From Pseudomonadota bacterium (GTDB lineage: Bacteria; Myxococcota; Myxococcia; Myxococcales; Myxococcaceae): a stretch of 10,836 nucleotides of DNA. The stretch lies in contig JAFADT010000030.1 of NCBI GenBank assembly GCA_023424585.1, positions 1 to 10,836 on the forward strand, given 5' to 3'. Below are positions 1 through 6,631 of this stretch, piece by piece (positions within the stretch are counted from its first letter, which is position 1; every line of letters begins with the position of its first letter). The translations under genes were made by a program, and so were the position numbers. The notes beneath the pieces were generated by a model, which worked only from the letters and a program-made list of their open reading frames with translations, made no database searches and was not told the origin of the DNA.

Positions 1-2
1 AT

Positions 3-1259
3 CCATGGCCGGCGGATCCGGTGACGGACTATTCGGACCGCTACGGCATCGGCAAGGTGAAGTCGGTGGGCATCGACCTGGGCAAGAACATCTGGGTGCT
101 GGACGGCGCCCGCGTCGGCGTGGTGCGCGCGGACACGCAGAAGCTGGTCTGGGTGGCGGGGCCCGTGGGCCAGGCGGCGGAGGGGCAGTCCTCCACCGTC
201 ATCTGCGGCGGCGAGGCGGGCCGCGCCTACGTGGGCTACAGCGCGCCGGACCTGGACGTGGATCCGGAGTACCCCGGGCTGCACACCAACTTCATCGTCA
301 CCGCGAAGCCCTGCGAGAGGCCGGTGAACGACCAGACCTGCTACCCGTTCAGCGCGCGCCGGCTACAGCTCTACAAGCAGGGCGACGTGGACGCGGTGAA
401 GCTGGACGCCAGCGGGCAGGTCACCCTCGAAAGCCACATCAACCAGTCCCGCCGCGCCAACACCGACGCGGACGGCACGCCCTTCATCCAGACGGGCCCG
501 AGCGTGGTGGACGGCGTCAGCCTGGGCATCCGCAACAGCAACGACCACCACTTCGACGAAGACCGCGCCATGCTCAGCTGCGCGTCCGTGCTGCGCGGCC
601 CCAACAAGGGCGACGTCTTCTTCGGCACCAACCACGGCGTCGTGCGCCTCCGGGGCCTGACGTACAACGCCCACCGGCACCCGGTGTGGTTCGACGCGAG
701 GGGCTCGCAGTACGCCGGCTACACCTACGGCCTGGGCATCTCGCCGGAGGGGGACGTGCTCATCGCGAACGACTGGAACTTCGGCACCGTCACGCCCGAC
801 ACGAAGCTGGAGACCTGGGACGACACCCTCAGGTCGGACATCAACCAGCAGAAGGTGAAGTCCTCCTATCTCCCGGAGGTCAACTCGCAGGCGGACTTCG
901 ACGAGTGGCGCGGCTTCCAGCAGACCACCGACGGGAAGTACTACCTGGGCAGCAAGTCGCTGGGCCTGTGGGAGATGACCATCCTCTCCGCCACCAACCC
1001 CTTCCAGAAGGGCACCCGCGTCGGCGCGGACGTGTCCGCGCTCGGCAACGTCAACAGCCTGGCCTCCACCCAGGATGGCTCGCTCTTCATCGGCACCAAC
1101 GCGGGCGGCCTCTACCGGCTGACCCCGGCCAAGACGCTGGAGAAGGTGGCGGGCGTGCGCGGCAACAAGGTGCTCCAGCTGGTGTACGACGGCTCCGGCA
1201 CCTCCGGCATGCTGCTGGTGCTCACCTCCGAGGGCCTGACGGTGCTGCGCGGCTACTAG
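3..1259 (+). CDS. Beta-propeller-like secreted protein, 3' part (5'-truncated by window edge)
   Basis: The reading frame is open from the first bases of the window (residues PWPADP precede a GTG at 21) to TAG at 1257-1259, giving 418 visible residues. The gene therefore almost certainly starts upstream, and GTG 21 is only an internal codon. The protein has repeated short beta-strand units of the type GDVFFGTNHGVVRL, GKYYLGSKSLGLWEM and GSLFIGTNAGGLYRL. These are spaced like blades of a propeller of the two-component-regulator-propeller or WD/NHL kind. Several cysteines in the middle (ICGG, KPCERP, QTCYPF, LSCAS) suggest an exported, disulfide-containing protein. No enzyme motif was seen. It is probably a periplasmic or cell-surface binding protein, but substrate and partners cannot be read. 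A strong hairpin follows 13 bases after the stop. I am confident that it is coding and moderately confident of the propeller fold. Confidence 0.8.
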   Translation, partial: PWPADPVTDYSDRYGIGKVKSVGIDLGKNIWVLDGARVGVVRADTQKLVWVAGPVGQAAEGQSSTVICGGEAGRAYVGYSAPDLDVDPEYPGLHTNFIVTAKPCERPVNDQTCYPFSARRLQLYKQGDVDAVKLDASGQVTLESHINQSRRANTDADGTPFIQTGPSVVDGVSLGIRNSNDHHFDEDRAMLSCASVLRGPNKGDVFFGTNHGVVRLRGLTYNAHRHPVWFDARGSQYAGYTYGLGISPEGDVLIANDWNFGTVTPDTKLETWDDTLRSDINQQKVKSSYLPEVNSQADFDEWRGFQQTTDGKYYLGSKSLGLWEMTILSATNPFQKGTRVGADVSALGNVNSLASTQDGSLFIGTNAGGLYRLTPAKTLEKVAGVRGNKVLQLVYDGSGTSGMLLVLTSEGLTVLRGY

Positions 1260-1271
1260 CAGGTCCCACCC

Positions 1272-1308
1272 TGACGCCGGGATGCTGCGCATGTCGCACC
1301 CGGCGTCA
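1272..1308 (+). terminator. GC-rich hairpin, probable terminator of the propeller gene
   Basis: Perfect 10-bp arms, TGACGCCGGG (1272-1281) and CCCGGCGTCA (1299-1308), enclose a 17-nt interval that can form a further 4-bp stem (TGCG/CGCA at 1286-1289 and 1295-1298). The hairpin begins 13 nt after the stop codon. No T-run follows, so it is not a textbook intrinsic terminator. Its position and stem length make termination or 3'-end protection the likeliest role. Confidence 0.6.
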
Positions 1309-1418
1309 CGGCGGCGCGGCGCCCGCCTGGAAGGCGCGGAAATGTTCGGGAAGGAGGCCCGGTTCTGCTTCCGCCCCCTTGCCTTCGCTCGAGCGGGCAG
1401 GCGGACCGGCCCCCGGGC

Positions 1419-1448
1419 TTCACGGCCCTCGGGATCGCTCTCTACAAT
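1419..1448 (+). promoter_or_regulatory. Sigma-70-like promoter of the metallophosphoesterase gene
   Basis: TTCACG (1419-1424) and TACAAT (1443-1448, five of six matches to TATAAT) are 18 nt apart. The -10 lies about 30 nt upstream of the ATG at 1480, which implies a short leader containing GGAGGAA at 1464-1470. This placement supports ATG 1480 rather than the longer in-frame ORF that begins inside the upstream hairpin. It is inferred from the sequence pattern only. Confidence 0.5.
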
Positions 1449-1479
1449 CGCCCTCGCCCCACCGGAGGAATCCGAACGC

Positions 1480-2385
1480 ATGCGCCTGAAACTCGCCCGC
1501 CGCCGTCACGCCGCTGGTGCCACCTCCTCCCTCGCCATCTCCGAGGCAGTGGAGCCCCACGGCCGCAACGAGCTCCAGGCGCGAGGCCCCGACCCCTTCC
1601 GGCCGGACCGGCGCCTGCGCTGGCGGGACCACTTCGTGCTCACCGAGCACCTGCTCCAGCTGGACAGCATCCACCCGGAGCATGACGGCCTGCGCATCGC
1701 GCAGCTGTCGGACGTGCACGTGGGCCAGGCGACCTCCGACGTGCGGATCCGCCGCGCGGTGGCCGCGGTGAACGAGGCGGCGCCGGACCTGGTGTTCCTC
1801 ACGGGCGACTACGTCACCCACAGCCCCAAGCCGCTGCCGCGCGTGCGCCAGCTGCTCCAGGGGCTCAACGGCCCCGTCTTCGTGGTGATGGGCAACCATG
1901 ACCACTGGGTGGACGTGCCCTACCTGCGCGCGGGCTTCGAGGACCTGGGCTACACGGTGCTCCAGAACGAGCACCGCGTGGTGCACGTGAAGGGCGCGCC
2001 GGTGACGGTGCTGGGCATCGACGACGGGCTCACCGGCATGGCGGACGTGGAGGCCACCTTCCGGGGCGCGCCAACGACCGGCACGCGGCTGGTGCTGGCC
2101 CACACGCCGCCCACCGCGGAGCAGCTGCCCGCGCACGCGGGGCTGGTGCAGTTCTCCGGGCACACGCACGGCGGGCAGTTCATCGTGCGAGGCCTCACCG
2201 AGGCCATCTTCCGCCGCGCGGGCCAGCCCTACATCCGCGGCCACTACCGGGTGAACGGCAACCACCTGTACGTGAACCAGGGGCTGGGCTTCGGCTTCGG
2301 CGGTCCGTACCTGCGCCGGGGCAGCACGCCGGAGGTCGCCTTCTTCACCCTGCGCACCCCGCAGGCCGCCCACGTCGGGACCTGA
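1480..2385 (+). CDS. Calcineurin-like metallophosphoesterase (YkuE/LpxG-type)
   Basis: This 301-residue two-metal phosphoesterase has the full motif set in order: SDVHVG (Asp78, His80), TGDYV (Asp110), MGNHDHW (Asn139, His140), LAHTP (His208) and SGHTHGGQ (His228, His230). The C-terminal NHLYVNQGLGFG stretch and RRGSTPEV are typical of the YkuE-like branch. Family members hydrolyse phosphomonoesters or diesters. Some act at the membrane on lipid precursors (LpxG on UDP-2,3-diacylglucosamine), but the substrate here is not determinable. The first 60 residues are basic and show no clear signal peptide or membrane helix. ATG 1480 was chosen because it has GGAGGAA 9 nt upstream and a promoter just before that. 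A longer in-frame ORF from 1282 would put 66 arginine-rich residues in front and would start inside a hairpin. The gene is monocistronic and convergent with doxX, leaving a 24-nt gap. Confidence 0.88.
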   Translation: MRLKLARRRHAAGATSSLAISEAVEPHGRNELQARGPDPFRPDRRLRWRDHFVLTEHLLQLDSIHPEHDGLRIAQLSDVHVGQATSDVRIRRAVAAVNEAAPDLVFLTGDYVTHSPKPLPRVRQLLQGLNGPVFVVMGNHDHWVDVPYLRAGFEDLGYTVLQNEHRVVHVKGAPVTVLGIDDGLTGMADVEATFRGAPTTGTRLVLAHTPPTAEQLPAHAGLVQFSGHTHGGQFIVRGLTEAIFRRAGQPYIRGHYRVNGNHLYVNQGLGFGFGGPYLRRGSTPEVAFFTLRTPQAAHVGT

Positions 2386-2391
2386 TGCCAC

Positions 2392-2427
2392 GGCGCGCCC
2401 GCGCGTCCTTCAGCGCAGGGGCGCGCC
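2392..2427. terminator. Bidirectional hairpin between convergent genes
   Basis: GGCGCGCCC (2392-2400) pairs perfectly with GGGCGCGCC (2419-2427). Inside it GCGC (2401-2404) pairs with GCGC (2413-2416), leaving a 2-nt bulge and an 8-nt loop. It begins 7 nt after the phosphoesterase stop. It contains the last codons of the DoxX gene, whose TGA (complement of 2410-2412) sits at the loop/stem edge. No T-run is present on either side, so a bidirectional terminator or insulator is inferred from position and symmetry. Confidence 0.55.
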
Positions 2428-2847
2428 CAGCTTCATGCCGCCCAGGGAGCTCTCGCGCTTCTTGCGCGACAGGCTGAAGGGGCCGGGCCCGAAGTAGACG
2501 ATGAGCAGGGCGCCTCCCGCCATGGAGAGGTTCTTCATGAAGTGGATGAGGTTGTTCTGGGCCTGGACCGGATCATCCATCTTCCAGAAGTGATGGACCA
2601 TGAAGGCGGCCGCCACCAGGAACACGGCGAGCATGGCCGCGCCCAGGCGGGCGAAGGTGCCCAGCAGGACGCACAGCCCCCCCACCACCAGCACCCCGCC
2701 GGACACCAGCACCGCCAGCCGTGCGTCGGGCACACCGGACGCCTGGGCGTAGGCCGTGAGGGCCTGGAGCTGGATGAAGTGATTGAGCCCGCTGGTGATG
2801 AAGATGACCGAGAACAGCAGTCGTCCCAGCGGTGCGAGCAGCCCCAT
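2410..2847 (-). CDS. DoxX-family integral membrane protein
   Basis: This 145-residue protein has four hydrophobic segments, at roughly residues 5-25, 43-63, 68-85 and 107-121. It opens with the typical DoxX pattern LLFSVIFITSGLNHF and has HHFWKMDD followed by NNLIHFMKNLSMAGGAL near the third and fourth helices. The length is normal for the family. DoxX proteins are inner-membrane proteins. Some are subunits of thiosulfate:quinone oxidoreductase and others are linked to oxidative or thiol stress, so a specific reaction cannot be assigned. The start was set at the ATG complementary to 2845-2847 because GGAGGT lies 5 nt upstream. The frame continues 60 codons further upstream, but that part is Pro/Arg/Gly-rich and crosses the intergenic repeats. 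The gene is divergent from the redox-sensor operon, with 218 bp between them, so shared control is possible. Confidence 0.85.
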   Translation of the reverse strand: MGLLAPLGRLLFSVIFITSGLNHFIQLQALTAYAQASGVPDARLAVLVSGGVLVVGGLCVLLGTFARLGAAMLAVFLVAAAFMVHHFWKMDDPVQAQNNLIHFMKNLSMAGGALLIVYFGPGPFSLSRKKRESSLGGMKLGAPLR

Positions 2848-3065
2848 GGATGACCTCCGTGCCTCCGACGTGTCCCCCCGCAACGCGGACGGGTGGGTGT
2901 CATTCTCCAGATACGCACGGCCGGGCGGGCGGACAGCCGGCCCCCGCTCCCCTGCCCGTTCCCCAGGCGGGCGGACCGCCGGTCCGTCCCCGGGGTGACG
3001 CACCGGCGGGCTGCGACAACACGCCACAGTGCGCCGGAGCGGGGGGACGCTAGGGTGGCCACGCC
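2848..3065. promoter_or_regulatory. Divergent regulatory spacer with direct repeat and dyad
   Basis: This 218-bp spacer lies between doxX (-) and the redox-sensor operon (+). A 17-bp word, GGCGGGCGGACMGCCGG, occurs at 2924-2940 and again at 2966-2982 with one mismatch. The copies are 42 bp apart, about four helical turns. The second copy runs into a perfect dyad, CGGACCG-C-CGGTCCG (2972-2986). A loose match to the degenerate RegA/PrrA-type pattern GCGNC-Nx-GNCGC is present at 3031-3050 (GCGCC, 10 nt, GACGC), but such matches are common by chance in DNA this rich in GC. No convincing -35/-10 pair was found for either direction. A regulatory role is inferred. Confidence 0.45.
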
Positions 3066-3956
3066 TTGAGCACCTCCATCCTGGCCCTCCTGAGCGCCGC
3101 GCTCCTCCTCGCCCCCGCGTCCGCGGCGTGGGCCTGCGCGAGCTGCGCGTGCGGGGACCCCACCCTCACGTCCATGGGCGGCGAGCAGCCCTTCGAAGGG
3201 CGCCTGCGGCTGTCCACGATGCTGCGCGCGTGGGGCCACACGGAGGGCGTGGCGGGCGTGGACGCGCAGCGGCTGCGCGAGCTGCGCATGGACGTGGCGG
3301 TGGCGTACGCGCCCAGGCCCTGGCTGGTGCTGGCGGTGAACCTGCCGCTCCAGGCGCGCGAGGTCCAGGACGTGAGCCTGGGGTTCGAGCGCGGCTGGGG
3401 GCTGGGCGACATCGACGTGAGCGCGAAGGCGTTCGTGTGGAAGGACAAGGAGTTCTCGCCGGACCAGCTGCTCAGCGTGGTGGGCGGGGTGAAGCTGCCC
3501 ACCGGCCCCCGGCTGCGCGCGCGGGACGGGACGGCGCTGGGCATCGACGCGCAGCCCGGCAGCGGCTCCGTGGATCCGATGGCGGGGCTGGCGTGGCAGG
3601 GCTTCCGGGGCAGCTGGTCGTTCCTCGCGAGCGCCCTGGGCTTCCTGCCCTCGCGCGGGCGCGACGACTATCGGCTGGGCGCGTCGGTGCGCACGCAGGT
3701 GGCGGCGCAGTATCAGCCGTCGCCCACCTGGGCGGTGCGCCTGGGCGTGGACACCCGGGCGGAGAAGGCGCCGGACACGAACGGCACGCCGGAGGAGTCC
3801 GGCGGAGGCTTCATCGCCTACGCGTCGCCGGACCTCCTCTTCAGCCCGGGCATGGACGTGGTGGTGCAGGCCGGGGTGCGCATCCCCGTCGTCAACCAGC
3901 TGCGCCGGGTGTCGTCCACGCCCATCGCGGTGCTCTCGCTCGCGTACGACCTGTGA
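3066..3956 (+). CDS. Exported beta-barrel-like protein with CxxCxC motif
   Basis: The protein has 296 residues. A signal peptide (residues 1-20, hydrophobic core ILALLSAALLLAPASA) is followed by WACASCACGDPTLTSMG, which holds Cys24, Cys27 and Cys29. The rest alternates amphipathic strands with turns (RMDVAVAYAPRPWLVLAVNL, GDIDVSAKAFVW, MDVVVQAGVRIPVV) and ends in a strand, AVLSLAYDL. This resembles an outer-membrane barrel of the transporter or phenol-degradation MetA-like class, but I do not recognise a named family. The only usable start is TTG 3066: an in-frame TAG lies at 3051 and no ATG/GTG precedes the signal peptide. The upstream AGGGTGG is a modest ribosome site. It is the first gene of the four-gene operon, and its TGA overlaps the next ATG by one base. 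The clustered cysteines may bind metal or form disulfides. Confidence 0.75.
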   Translation: MSTSILALLSAALLLAPASAAWACASCACGDPTLTSMGGEQPFEGRLRLSTMLRAWGHTEGVAGVDAQRLRELRMDVAVAYAPRPWLVLAVNLPLQAREVQDVSLGFERGWGLGDIDVSAKAFVWKDKEFSPDQLLSVVGGVKLPTGPRLRARDGTALGIDAQPGSGSVDPMAGLAWQGFRGSWSFLASALGFLPSRGRDDYRLGASVRTQVAAQYQPSPTWAVRLGVDTRAEKAPDTNGTPEESGGGFIAYASPDLLFSPGMDVVVQAGVRIPVVNQLRRVSSTPIAVLSLAYDL

Positions 3957-4699
3957 TGCTCCGCGCCGCGCGTCTGGGATGGCTGGGATGGCTGTGCATG
4001 CTGAGCGCGTGTGGCGAGCGCGTGGATGGCATGACCGTCACGCTGGGCCTGGAGCACCGGGCCGCCGCGCAGGGCATGCAGGCGGCGGGCGGCGACCGGT
4101 CCTTCACGCGCGCGGACGGCCAGGTGCTCACGCTGACGCGCGGCTACGTGGCGCTGGGCAGCGTGGAGCTGAGGCCGTGCGAGGAGGCGCTGGGCTGGCG
4201 GCTCTTGAAGGCGCTGTCGCCCGTTGGAACCGCGCACGCGCACTCGGTGGGGTCGCCGTTGAAGCTGGGCGTGCCGCACGTGAGCGGGCTGGAGCGGCCG
4301 GACGGGGACGTGCTGACGCTGGGCACGGTGCGGCCTCCGCCGGGGCGCTACTGCCGGGCGCGGCTCACCTTCGAGCCCGCGGACGCGGACGCGGAGGGGC
4401 TGCCGGGCGCGGACAGCGGCGTGGACATGAGGGAGCGCACGCTGTGGCTGGAGGGGACGCGGGTGCCCGCGGGGGGCGGTGAGCCCCAGCCGTTCCGGCT
4501 GGTGACGTCCAACGTGGCCACGGTGGACGTGGTGCTGGACGGGCTGACGCTGTCCGAGGAAGAGCCGGCGGCCGAGCGCACCTTCGCGCTCGCCTGGGAC
4601 ACGTGGCTGGCCACGGTGGACCTGGAGTCCCCCGACGCGGCGGCGGCGGCGCTGGACACGGTGGCCCGCTCCGTGGCGATGTCCTCCGCCACGCCATGA
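3956..4699 (+). CDS. Putative lipoprotein of unknown function (His/Cys-containing)
   Basis: The protein has 247 residues. A short signal sequence with the lipobox LSAC gives lipidated Cys19, with Gly20 and Glu21 following. The mature part is mostly beta-rich. It contains GYVALGSVELRPC (Cys75), a His-containing turn THAHS-like at TAHAHS (His94, His96) followed by KLGVPH (His108), and PPPGRYCRARLTF (Cys133), then a C-terminal TFALAWDTWLATVDLE. Cys75 and Cys133 could form a disulfide, and the HxH could bind a metal. The overall plan recalls small envelope metal-associated lipoproteins, but I cannot place it in a named family. The ATG overlaps the upstream TGA by one base (TGATG). The gene's own TGA overlaps the regB-like ATG by four bases, so translation is coupled on both sides. 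It is probably anchored in the outer or inner membrane facing the periplasm, as a possible partner of the barrel protein or of the sensor kinase. Confidence 0.75.
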   Translation: MLRAARLGWLGWLCMLSACGERVDGMTVTLGLEHRAAAQGMQAAGGDRSFTRADGQVLTLTRGYVALGSVELRPCEEALGWRLLKALSPVGTAHAHSVGSPLKLGVPHVSGLERPDGDVLTLGTVRPPPGRYCRARLTFEPADADAEGLPGADSGVDMRERTLWLEGTRVPAGGGEPQPFRLVTSNVATVDVVLDGLTLSEEEPAAERTFALAWDTWLATVDLESPDAAAAALDTVARSVAMSSATP

Positions 4700-6003
4700 C
4701 GCCATCACCGCGGCCCTCCTCCGAACCCTCGCTCCGCGCCCGCATCAACCTGGTGTGGCTGTTGCGGCTGCGCTGGGGCGTGCTGGTGGGGCAGGCGGTG
4801 CTGGTGGCGGTGGCGGCGTGGGGCCTGAAGCTGGTGCTGCCGGTGCCCGCGCTGGTGGCGCTGCTGGGTCTGGAGGCGGTGACGAACGCGGCGGTGCGCG
4901 CGGGGCTCGCCAGGGCGCGGCCGGTGGCGGAGGCGGCCATCTTCGGGCTGATGCTCTGGGACACGCTGGTGCTCACGGGGCTGCTCGCGCTGAGCGGTGG
5001 CACGCACAACCCCTTCACCACGCTGTACCTGGTGAACGTGGCGCTGGGCACGGTGCTGCTGCCGCCGCGCCGCACGTGGGCGATGCTGGGCGTCACGCTG
5101 GTGGCGTTCGGGTCGCTGTTCGTGTTGCAGGACGTGACGCTGCCGGGGCTGGAGCGGCCGGACCACGCGGAGCTGATGCGGCTGCACCTGAGCGGCATGT
5201 GGGTGGCGTTCGCGGTGGCGGCGGGCTTCATCGTGTATTTCATCCAGCGCGTGACGCGAGCCCTGGCCCGGCGTGAGCAGGAGTTGGAGCAGGCGAGGGC
5301 AAGGCACGCGAGGCAGGAGAAGGTGGCCTCGCTGGCGACGCTGGCGGCGGGCGCGGCGCATGAGCTGTCCACGCCGCTGTCCACCATCGCGGTGGTGGCG
5401 AAGGAGCTGGAGCGGGCGCTCGCGGCATCACAGACATCTGAGTCAGTGAGAGAGGATTTGAGGCTCATCCGCCAGCAGGTGGACCGCTGCCGGGACGTGC
5501 TGGTGCAGATGTCCGCGGACGCGGGTCAGACGACGGGCGAGCCCTTCCAGCCCATCCCGCTGGAGCGGCTTGTGGAGGAGACGCTGTCGGAGCTGACGGG
5601 CCGCGAGCGGGTGCGGGTGGATGTGCCGGAGGCCCTGAGGACACAGCGGGTGCACGGACCGCCGAGAGCGCTCGCGAGGGTGCTGCGGGGGCTGGTGAAG
5701 AACGCGCTCCAGGCAACGCCCGCGGGCCGGGGCGTGGAGCTGCGGGCGCTGCCGGAGGGCACGGGCGCGCGGCTGGAGGTGCGCGACGAGGGCCAGGGCA
5801 TGCCAGAGGCGGTGCTGACACGCGCGGGAGAGCCGTTCTTCACGACGAAGGCGCCGGGCGAAGGCATGGGGTTGGGCTTGTTCCTGGCGCGCTCGCTGGC
5901 GGAGCAGTTGGGAGGCTCCCTGGAGCTGCGCTCGAAGGCGGGGGAGGGCACGACGGCGAGCCTGAGCCTGCCGGGCGAGGGCGCGAAGGAAGCGGCGGCA
6001 TGA
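4696..6003 (+). CDS. regB: RegB/PrrB-type redox sensor histidine kinase
   Basis: The protein has 435 residues. The N-terminal half has about six membrane helices (residues ~22-48, 49-68, 78-99, 107-122, 128-144, 167-184). Between them lies GGTHNPF (101-107), which matches the GGxxNPF quinone-site motif of RegB. A coiled linker (186-208) leads to the H-box AAGAAHELSTPL, with His222 as the predicted phosphorylation site. The redox box RCRDVL follows, with Cys265, equivalent to the redox-active cysteine of Rhodobacter RegB. The ATP-binding core has VKNALQ (Asn336), RDEGQGM (Asp364), FFTTK and GEGMGLGL. In this family the kinase autophosphorylates when the ubiquinone pool and cysteine state signal low oxygen or reducing conditions, and it passes the phosphate to RegA. 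The ATG at 4696 overlaps the previous stop (ATGA), and the gene's own stop overlaps the regulator's ATG in the same way. Identification rests on the two family-specific motifs and the adjacent RegA. Confidence 0.9.
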   Translation: MTPSPRPSSEPSLRARINLVWLLRLRWGVLVGQAVLVAVAAWGLKLVLPVPALVALLGLEAVTNAAVRAGLARARPVAEAAIFGLMLWDTLVLTGLLALSGGTHNPFTTLYLVNVALGTVLLPPRRTWAMLGVTLVAFGSLFVLQDVTLPGLERPDHAELMRLHLSGMWVAFAVAAGFIVYFIQRVTRALARREQELEQARARHARQEKVASLATLAAGAAHELSTPLSTIAVVAKELERALAASQTSESVREDLRLIRQQVDRCRDVLVQMSADAGQTTGEPFQPIPLERLVEETLSELTGRERVRVDVPEALRTQRVHGPPRALARVLRGLVKNALQATPAGRGVELRALPEGTGARLEVRDEGQGMPEAVLTRAGEPFFTTKAPGEGMGLGLFLARSLAEQLGGSLELRSKAGEGTTASLSLPGEGAKEAAA

Positions 6004-6557
6004 GCACGGTCCCGGTGGATCAGCGTCCCAGCCTGTTGCTGGTGGACGACGACAGCACGCTGCGCGAGCGCCTGGCGAGGGCCTTCCGCGAGCGCGGCTG
6101 GGACGTGACGACGGCGGGCAACCACGACGAAGCCATGGCGGCGGCGCGGCGCGAATCACCGGAGTACGCGGTGGTGGATCTGCGCATGCCGGGCCACAGC
6201 GGGCTGGAGCTGGTGCGCGACCTGCTGGCGGTGGATGCGTCCACGCGAGTCATCGTGCTGACGGGCTACGGCAGCATCTCCACGACGGTGGACGCCATCC
6301 GGCTGGGAGCGGTGAACTACCTGCCGAAGCCCGCGGACGCGGACGACATCCTGGCGGCGTTCGCGCGGGCGGAGGAAGCACCGAACGTCGCGGCGCCGGA
6401 GACGCTCCAGGCGCCGTCACTGGCGCGAGCGGAGTGGGAGCACATCCACCGCGTGCTCGCGGACAGCGCCGGCAACATCTCCGAGGCCGCCCGCAAGCTG
6501 GGCATCCACCGCCGGTCGCTCCAGCGGAAGCTCCAGAAGTACCCGCCGTCGCGCTGA
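6000..6557 (+). CDS. regA: RegA/PrrA-type response regulator
   Basis: The protein has 185 residues, the normal RegA size. The receiver domain (11-120) has the acidic pocket VDDD (Asp16-18), phospho-acceptor Asp60 in VVDLRMPG, Thr88 in VLTGYGS and Lys110 in LPKPAD. A short Ala/Pro linker is followed by the C-terminal Fis-like helix-turn-helix, WEHIHRVLADSAGNISEAAR and the segment HRRSLQRKLQK (residues 146-180). This closely follows the conserved RegA pattern of WEHIxRV, NxSEAARxLxxHRRxLQR and KxxP. In the alpha-proteobacteria RegA is a global activator and repressor of respiration, carbon and nitrogen fixation and photosynthesis genes. The regulon here is unknown, and the exported proteins of its own operon are obvious candidates. 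It is translated from an ATGA overlap with regB and closes the operon. Confidence 0.9.
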   Translation: MSTVPVDQRPSLLLVDDDSTLRERLARAFRERGWDVTTAGNHDEAMAAARRESPEYAVVDLRMPGHSGLELVRDLLAVDASTRVIVLTGYGSISTTVDAIRLGAVNYLPKPADADDILAAFARAEEAPNVAAPETLQAPSLARAEWEHIHRVLADSAGNISEAARKLGIHRRSLQRKLQKYPPSR

Positions 6558-6581
6558 CGCCCCCTCTGGTCTTTCCAGCGC
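6551..6581 (+). terminator. Weak hairpin at the end of the redox operon
   Basis: GCGCTG (6551-6556) is complementary to CAGCGC (6576-6581) across a 19-nt loop. A small alternative stem, CTGG/CCAG, lies inside (6566-6569 and 6575-6578). It overlaps the regA stop codon and has no T-run. It may be a terminator, but it is short and could be fortuitous. Confidence 0.25.
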
Positions 6582-6631
6582 CAGTTGGGCTCGCCTACGA
6601 AGAGCTCACATTCCTCGCACCTGGAGGCTGG

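Noticed and set aside
1282..1479. 66-codon N-terminal extension of the metallophosphoesterase
   Set aside because: It starts inside a hairpin without a ribosome site. A promoter and GGAGGAA directly before ATG 1480 favour the shorter protein.
363..1481. Long minus-strand open frame of 372 codons opposite the propeller gene
   Set aside because: It is a shadow of the plus-strand gene in GC-rich DNA. The translation is rich in Arg, Ala, Val and His without motifs, and it ends across the hairpin and spacer.
2848..3027. 60-codon N-terminal extension of the DoxX protein
   Set aside because: It is Pro/Arg/Gly-rich and overlaps the intergenic repeats. The GGAGGT before the internal ATG fits the usual DoxX length.
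3031..3050. RegA/PrrA site GCGCC-N10-GACGC upstream of the operon
   Set aside because: The motif is too degenerate to be meaningful in DNA this GC-rich. It is mentioned within the spacer entry but not called as a site.
3818..4708. Minus-strand open frame of 296 codons opposite the lipoprotein
   Set aside because: It is composition-driven, His/Arg/Gln-rich and without any domain. The plus strand has a lipobox and coupled overlaps.
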